Below, in pieces: positions 58,150-64,000 of a DNA stretch of 64,000 nucleotides. Each line of letters begins with the position of its first letter. Within the stretch, counting starts at the first letter, position 1. The notes beneath the pieces were generated by a model. It saw only the letters and a program-made list of their open reading frames with translations. It was not told where the DNA came from and did no database searches. Made by a program: the position numbers and the translations under genes. This DNA is from a candidate division KSB1 bacterium (lineage in GTDB: Bacteria > Zhuqueibacterota > Zhuqueibacteria > Residuimicrobiales > Krinioviventaceae). The stretch spans positions 310,001-374,000 of the forward strand of contig JAXHMJ010000003.1 of NCBI GenBank assembly GCA_034521575.1, read 5' to 3'.

Positions 58150-58817
58150 ACGTTGGGCTTACCATGGTTTGCTGAATGGGGTTGCGCATTTGGGGGCAAT
58201 TCCTGCGGCGTCACGCTTCCACCGCTGATGACCAATTTTAACGCTTCTTCTACAGATATGTTTAAAACGTGAACATCGGTTTTTGGAACAAACAGTAGAA
58301 ATCCAGAGGTCGGATTCGGGGTTGTCGGGAGAAAAATACTGTACATATCCTGATCGCTCAGAATGTCTTGCACCAGTCCGCGCGTATTCTGGGTGATGAA
58401 TCCGATCGAATAAACACCGCGGCGCGGATATTCAAACAACACGGCTTTTTTAAAGGTTTCGCTTTTTTCAGAAAGAAAGGCGCTGCTGATTTGATCGAGT
58501 GTGCCGTAAATATGGCGAATGACCGGAATTCGGTGAAGAATGAACTGGCTGAGCTGAGCGATTTTTTTGCCGAAATAGTTGGTGATTACAAATCCGGTGG
58601 TGAGAACGATCAGCGCCAGTGTTAAAAATCCTAGACCCGGAATGATCACGTTTCTCGCCGGCTGGTTGAATACATCTAAAAGAAGGCGGCTGATGTGTTC
58701 ATTTAGAACGCCGTCCAAGCGCAGGAACAGCCAGCTTACAATATAAAACGTCAGCACAAGTGGCACGATGAACAACAGCCCGGCAGCAAAGTATTTTCTC
58801 AGAGTTTTGATGATCAT
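58146..58817 (-). CDS. DUF502 family membrane protein
   Basis: The protein has 223 residues. Two N-terminal helices (AAGLLFIVPLVLTFYIVSWL and GFLTLALIVLTTGFVITNYF) precede IPVIRHIYGTLDQISSAFLS, EYPRRGVYSIGFIT and IFLPTTPNPTSGFLLFVPK, the DUF502 core. The function of the family is not established. It lies 5 bases from the FtsB-like gene and overlaps the barrel gene. Confidence 0.92.
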   Translation of the reverse strand: MIIKTLRKYFAAGLLFIVPLVLTFYIVSWLFLRLDGVLNEHISRLLLDVFNQPARNVIIPGLGFLTLALIVLTTGFVITNYFGKKIAQLSQFILHRIPVIRHIYGTLDQISSAFLSEKSETFKKAVLFEYPRRGVYSIGFITQNTRGLVQDILSDQDMYSIFLPTTPNPTSGFLLFVPKTDVHVLNISVEEALKLVISGGSVTPQELPPNAQPHSANHGKPNV

Positions 58818-58822
58818 CCGGT

Positions 58823-59116
58823 TTAATCACGAATATTAATAATAATTTCATCCGGTTCGGCGTATCCGGCTTTAATGGCTTCCTGTTTGATTCGGGTCAG
58901 ATCGTGTTTGAGTCGATCGATGTCCTGCTGCAATTCTTTTTGTTTTTCCCTGGCATTTGCGATTTCTTGCCGCAGGTCCCGATTTTTCATAGTCAATCGA
59001 TATTGACGGATGAATCCCATGCCTTGATCAAACACCAATGTGTACAAGATAAACAGTATACCGAGGGTGAGCAAAAATTTGGGATTGAATAAGAAACGTT
59101 TCAGGGTATTCATCAT
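58823..59116 (-). CDS. FtsB/DivIC-family septum formation initiator
   Basis: The protein has 97 residues: a short cytoplasmic N-terminus, one transmembrane helix (FLLTLGILFILYTLVF), a coiled coil (LRQEIANAREKQKELQQDID) and the RIKQEAIKAGYAEPDEII motif. Its place beside eno is the same as ftsB in many bacteria. AGGAGG precedes the start. Confidence 0.9.
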   Translation of the reverse strand: MMNTLKRFLFNPKFLLTLGILFILYTLVFDQGMGFIRQYRLTMKNRDLRQEIANAREKQKELQQDIDRLKHDLTRIKQEAIKAGYAEPDEIIINIRD

Positions 59117-59123
59117 CCCTCCT

Positions 59124-59156
59124 GAAAAAAAAGAGACCCCGGCCGCAGCCGGGGTC
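59124..59156 (-). terminator. Rho-independent terminator of eno
   Basis: GACCCCGGC and GCCGGGGTC (59135-59143 and 59148-59156) form a perfect 9-bp stem. On the minus strand it is followed by TCTC and eight T. It lies between eno and the FtsB-like gene and touches the latter's leader. Confidence 0.94.
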
Positions 59157-59168
59157 GAAATACAGCGA

Positions 59169-60539
<1,371 letters not shown>

Positions 60540-60589
60540 TTAAAAGTAATGGCAGGCATTACTCTCCAGCGCCTTCCTTTAAAGCGGCC

Positions 60590-61411
60590 TCATTGTCTAA
60601 ACTCTGAACGCAATGACAGATGATTGTTTTCGAGCTCGCTGATCCGCTGATCGAGAAATTCTATAATTTTATCCTTGCGCTCCTGGATTCTGGGAATATC
60701 GCCCTCATAGTCAATGACCTTTTGCTTGAATACTGTTATAAACTGCAGCAGACGTGATTTGACATCATTGTAACGCGCACTGGACGGATACCGGTAAAGA
60801 TAATCTTTCAGGACGACAAACGGAAGCGGTATCACCTCTTCCAAAGACTGCCAATCATCGTAAACCGGATCGGATACAAGTTTTTTCAGCCGATGGTTTA
60901 TCCGCGGGCTTTTATCCAGTGAAAGAGAACCGGCCAGATTTAACGATGCATCATATAGTTCCTCGAGCGCTTTTTCCCGCTTGTAAGAGTCGCTTGTTTT
61001 TGCAATACGCTTGTGCAGCAAATGAATCTCTCGCAGCCACTTTTCCTGAGCAAAGGGCGTTTTATCCAGTTTATAATTCAGACGAAGCAGCGTCCAGGAT
61101 GGGATGGGGGCATTGTCTTTTTGTGCGGGTATATATTTGACTTTGCGGCCAAATTCCATCGCAGCGCTGTCCAGGTCTGCATAACCGGAAGAGGACTGGA
61201 TTTCGAGACTTTTGATGGCGCTGTCTTGACTGATATATACGGCCAAGACCACCTCACCTTCGCGTTCATCCATCTGAGCGCCAAGGGGATATTCAAGAGG
61301 CGGCATGTCTTTTATATGGGCTTTTTGAAAGGTTGTGGCGCAGCCAAACATAAAAACGGATGCCAAAATGGCCGTAACGATTAATGGACAGAGAATCGAG
61401 CGGTTTAACAT
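60590..61411 (-). CDS. Lipoprotein with TonB-C-like domain
   Basis: The protein has 273 residues. ATG 61411 with AAGGAGA upstream gives a lipoprotein signal ending FMFGC. Residues about 30-115 read like the TonB C-terminal / energy transducer fold: EYPLGAQMDEREGEVVLAVY, IKSLEIQSSSGYADLDSAAM and KVKYIPAQKDNAPIPSWTLL. The rest is helical with a coiled-coil tail. There is no transmembrane anchor or Pro-rich linker, so it is not a classic TonB. Its partner is unknown. Confidence 0.78.
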   Translation of the reverse strand: MLNRSILCPLIVTAILASVFMFGCATTFQKAHIKDMPPLEYPLGAQMDEREGEVVLAVYISQDSAIKSLEIQSSSGYADLDSAAMEFGRKVKYIPAQKDNAPIPSWTLLRLNYKLDKTPFAQEKWLREIHLLHKRIAKTSDSYKREKALEELYDASLNLAGSLSLDKSPRINHRLKKLVSDPVYDDWQSLEEVIPLPFVVLKDYLYRYPSSARYNDVKSRLLQFITVFKQKVIDYEGDIPRIQERKDKIIEFLDQRISELENNHLSLRSEFRQ

Positions 61412-61744
61412 AATAATATCTCCTTGTGTTTCACTTTTCTTGGTTCTGTCAGGAATCAGAGAAAAGCGGGGGCATACTGCCGGCATCAAAATAGTGGAGA
61501 AAGATTCATCTGCGGTGGTCTCGTTGTATCCTGAACGTTTATTTTTATAACAGCAAAAGACTGTGAATAATCCCAAATCGTACACATTGCCGGGGATAAA
61601 TTTTTTGAATATTTACCCTGTCGCCGTTGTTTTCATTTACAGATTTGATTTCAGGGCTGAATCCGGTTTTAGTGTGGAAAACTCTTTGTGTGTGCTGATA
61701 AATATTCGCACCGGTAAAAGATAATAGAGTTGTAACTATAATAA
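61412..61744. other. 333-bp stretch without a gene
   Basis: Between the TonB-C lipoprotein and the truncated sorting-domain gene I see no intact coding frame, RNA gene or clear promoter. It may include the lost 5' part of the following gene. Confidence 0.4.
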
Positions 61745-62383
61745 ATACAGTTCCGTTTTTTAGCGGAAAGCTGGTATTATTTTTGTATCTTTTGGTGGAA
61801 ACCTCAATATGGTGAATTTTATGATCAGATGGGCCATGACATGAGTATTTATTGTTCTGATCATAATATGTGTGTTGCTGAATATCAGACAGGAATGAGT
61901 CGGGTTGGATTGTTGTCCGATTCTGCAGCGTTCAAGCGGTTTTATTTTTATCCGGGTGGGGTGGGGGTGGGCAGGGAGTTCTCAGAAAATTATGGAATTT
62001 CTAAATGGTCAATAGGTGAAGGCGGGGCAGGCGCCCGGGCTGTTTTGACGTTTGCGCGAATCAACGGTGAAGAGTTTGGAGAGTTTGTCAGTACTGTCGG
62101 TATGCGGAAAAATCCTTTGATCTTTGAGCTCGGACAAAATTACCCCAACCCGTTCAATTCAACAACCTTTATCGAATTTAATCTCCTATCATCTTCTCAG
62201 ATCACATTGACAATCTATGATATGACAGGAAGAGTAGTTGACAGGGTATTGGATGAATATAAAAGTCAAGGTCATTACAGCATGAAATGGACTGCGCCTG
62301 GCGCATTGGCGAGTGGGGTGTATTTTTATCAATTGCAATCTGCGAGGCAATCTAAAATTAAGAAATTTGTTTATTTGCAATAA
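61745..62383 (+). pseudogene. 5'-truncated secreted protein with type A sorting domain
   Basis: The frame is open from 61745 without a start until ATG 61829, yet codons before that ATG already read like protein (KPQYGEFYDQMGHDMSIYCS). There is no signal peptide. The C-terminus is a full sorting domain: GQNYPNPFNSTTFIEFNLLS, LTIYDMTGRVVDRVL, SGVYFYQL and a final KKFVYLQ. Cargo of this kind needs a signal peptide, so the 5' end must be missing through deletion or an upstream frame shift. An expressed cytoplasmic fragment from 61829 is the less likely alternative. Confidence 0.65.
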
Positions 62384-62455
62384 GGTCACGCGCTGGTATC
62401 GGCGATTTTAGTTTGTGAGAACATGTACAGTTTCATTCTCAATGATGAGGTTGTT

Positions 62456-64000
62456 ATGAAAAAGAACAAAACAGAGCAATTGGAGTTTGAGCTTGCCTAT
62501 TTGGCGCGGCTCACGCGTGCCGGGATCAAACCCCTCAGCCGCTGGGAAAAGACGCTGACGCCGAATCAGGTCGAGGCTCTGGAATCCCTCAAGCTGAAAG
62601 TGGCGCATGTTTCGAGGCGTTTGGATACCGGTGATATCTGTACAGAGTCTGTATTTTCGCATTCAGAAGGTTCGATCGATCTGTATTTGTCCGCGTTTGA
62701 AGGCAAACCCGTGCGCAAAAATCCGGTTCATCGCCGGATGGAGGGAATGCTGTTTGGATTTCCGTCCTGCTGCATTGAGCACTATATTGTGCATGGGTAT
62801 GCACCCAATGATCTGGAGAGCCATGAACAGGAGCTTTTGTTTCATTGGGCGTGTCCGCATTGTGAGTTGACGCGCAAGCTGCTGCCGCTGTATCGGCAGA
62901 CCTTTGAGTCCTGTAAAAAAATGCAGCATATCCCGGAGCGGGCGCGATCCAACCGGTCGTTCCTGAAACAAACTTGTGCCGCGGTCACGGCTCTGTCCGT
63001 CCTGGTGAGCGGCGCCGCGCTGTTAATGCCGCCTGCGGTCCAGTCCGCCCCTCGGGATATCGACCTGCATCATCTTGACCTGCCGGACGATATGGATCAG
63101 GATCAGGATTTCCTCAATGATAATTATGAAGTCATATGCGGCACAGAACCGGGTAATCCGGATACAGATGACAACGGAAAACTCGATGGAATTCAACTCG
63201 CGCAACACCTCGCTGCTGTCCTGGACAGCCTGCCGCACACACCGCAGAAAAATCGGCCCTATATCAATGATTTTGAGCTGCGGGGACTGGAAACCTGTTC
63301 CATTTGTCAGGAAACGGTTAATATGGGATATGCGCAGATTGTGAATCCGCTGGAGCATCTTTCCATCGAGACACCTTATCTGTCTCTGCATCATTTTCTT
63401 TCTCACGGCAGTTTCGCCTATGAGGGTGATGTCCATGGCAAAGGCTATGTCAATGCGGGGCTGCTCTGCAAAGTCGCAGCCGGACGCGGCGGATCGCACA
63501 TCACCATTGTTGAGCCGGATGCTGATGCAGATGGGCTGCCGGATTCCGAGGAAATGTTCTGGGGTAATGATCTTCAAAATCCGGATACTGACAACAATGG
63601 AAAACCGGATGGTGAACAGTTGGCACTGCGCTATGCACAGGAAATAAACAGTCTCGGCAGAAACGCGTCTCACGATTCCGTTTATGTTGAGGAGTACAAA
63701 ATGCGCGGTGTGGTCATGTGTCCGCATTGCGGTCAGTCCGTCAATATGGGATATATGCAGGTGATCAATCCGCTGCGCAAGGATTCGCTGCGCGTGTCGT
63801 ATCTCCAGCATCATTTTTTCAGCTGTGGCAGTTTTAACAGTCCCGGAGAAGCGGATTCTCTGCTGACACCGCACCGGCTGCGCGATATTTTGTCGACAGC
63901 ATCCGATCTGCATCATCTGCCGGTTATTCCGGATGCTGATAAAGATGGTTTGACGGATGAAGAGGAAAGCCAATTGGGAAGGATGATCTATGATCCGGAT
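62456..64000 (+). CDS. Modular repeat protein with Cys-rich N-terminus and Ca-binding-like loops (runs off the window)
   Basis: The frame is open for 515 codons to the right edge. GAGG lies 5 bases before ATG 62456. Residues 1-170 form a Cys/His-containing domain (MLFGFPSCCIEHYIVHGY, C105/C106; HWACPHCEL, C133/C136) reminiscent of DUF483-like proteins. One hydrophobic helix (AAVTALSVLVSGAALL, 175-190) follows. After it comes a repeat of about 141 residues. Each unit has a thrombospondin-3/EF-like acidic loop (DMDQDQDFLNDNYE and NPDTDDNGKLDG; DADADGLPDSEE and NPDTDNNGKPDG; DADKDGLTDEEE) and a CxxC (281/284, 422/425). The CxxC is followed by VNMGY.Q..NPL and HHF..(H/C)GSF. A membrane-anchored, surface-exposed, metal-binding protein is inferred. 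I know no characterised homologue. Confidence 0.8.
   Translation, partial: MKKNKTEQLEFELAYLARLTRAGIKPLSRWEKTLTPNQVEALESLKLKVAHVSRRLDTGDICTESVFSHSEGSIDLYLSAFEGKPVRKNPVHRRMEGMLFGFPSCCIEHYIVHGYAPNDLESHEQELLFHWACPHCELTRKLLPLYRQTFESCKKMQHIPERARSNRSFLKQTCAAVTALSVLVSGAALLMPPAVQSAPRDIDLHHLDLPDDMDQDQDFLNDNYEVICGTEPGNPDTDDNGKLDGIQLAQHLAAVLDSLPHTPQKNRPYINDFELRGLETCSICQETVNMGYAQIVNPLEHLSIETPYLSLHHFLSHGSFAYEGDVHGKGYVNAGLLCKVAAGRGGSHITIVEPDADADGLPDSEEMFWGNDLQNPDTDNNGKPDGEQLALRYAQEINSLGRNASHDSVYVEEYKMRGVVMCPHCGQSVNMGYMQVINPLRKDSLRVSYLQHHFFSCGSFNSPGEADSLLTPHRLRDILSTASDLHHLPVIPDADKDGLTDEEESQLGRMIYDPD

Noticed and set aside
60541-60589. Terminator after the TonB-C lipoprotein gene
   Set aside because: A GTAATG/CATTAC hairpin exists, but the stem is only 6 bp and no T-run follows on the minus strand.
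63023-63973. 316-codon minus-strand frame opposite the modular repeat protein
   Set aside because: The plus strand has a ribosome binding site and repeated domain motifs. The minus frame is Ile/Arg-rich and merely mirrors the repeats.

Overview
The window is bacterial, with an outer membrane and a Gram-negative style cell plan. Evidence includes lipobox lipoproteins, an Omp85-like barrel, a Wza-type exporter and other predicted beta-barrels. Several secreted proteins end in a roughly 80-residue domain of the type IX secretion 'type A sorting' / FlgD-Ig kind, with an NPFNPTT motif. A gingipain-like C25 protease with such a domain lies directly beside a PorV-family protein. This combination points to the FCB superphylum outside classic Bacteroidetes (for example KSB1, Calditrichota or Ignavibacteria-like lineages). 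That placement is inference from gene content only.

Layout. 1-985 is a non-coding tandem repeat (about 242 bp, 3.5 copies) rich in dyads, followed by decayed coding sequence. 1574-8006 is an L-arabinose utilisation cluster: araB, araD, a LacI-type regulator, a sulfatase remnant, a lipoprotein aldose 1-epimerase and araA. 8289-8690 is a single-domain response regulator. 9094-11883 encodes two secreted surface proteins, closed by a strong terminator. 11966-26635 is a polysaccharide locus: Wza-like export lipoprotein, Wzz-like copolymerase, small XRE regulator, ExeA-like ATPase, BY-kinase-like P-loop protein, Wzy/O-antigen ligase, Wzx flippase, methyltransferases, glycosyltransferases, a BNR-repeat lipoprotein and a GT39-like enzyme. 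26648-32412 is the PorU-like/PorV-like pair. 32409-37816 (minus) holds an endonuclease Q-UvrD helicase fusion, murB and a murA with Asp in place of the catalytic Cys. 37944-40007 holds threonine aldolase and the primary-type sigma factor. 40193-45599 is an operon of a TetR-like regulator, an outer-membrane barrel, a LolD/MacB-type ABC transporter and a LolA-like protein. 45915-47880 holds an M23 peptidase and a TPR protein. 47852-61411 (minus) is mostly housekeeping: suhB, mutS2, cvpA, yqeY, rpsU, HIT, rsmE, an Omp85-like protein, an anti-sigma-like ATPase, a large barrel, DUF502, an FtsB-like protein, eno and a TonB-C lipoprotein. 61745-62383 is a 5'-truncated secreted protein with a sorting domain. 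62456 to the right edge is an open, modular repeat protein of unknown function.

How the genes work together. The ara cluster converts L-arabinose through L-ribulose and L-ribulose-5-phosphate to D-xylulose-5-phosphate. The polysaccharide locus has the parts of a Wzx/Wzy pathway, and the PorU/PorV-like pair plausibly processes and anchors sorting-domain proteins, several of which are in the window.

Data quality. Eleven genes are interrupted by small frame shifts that, where I could reconstruct them, are mostly one missing base in a short homopolymer. I annotate them as single loci. Sequencing or assembly error is the simplest reading, though most of the shifts fall in the left 35 kb.
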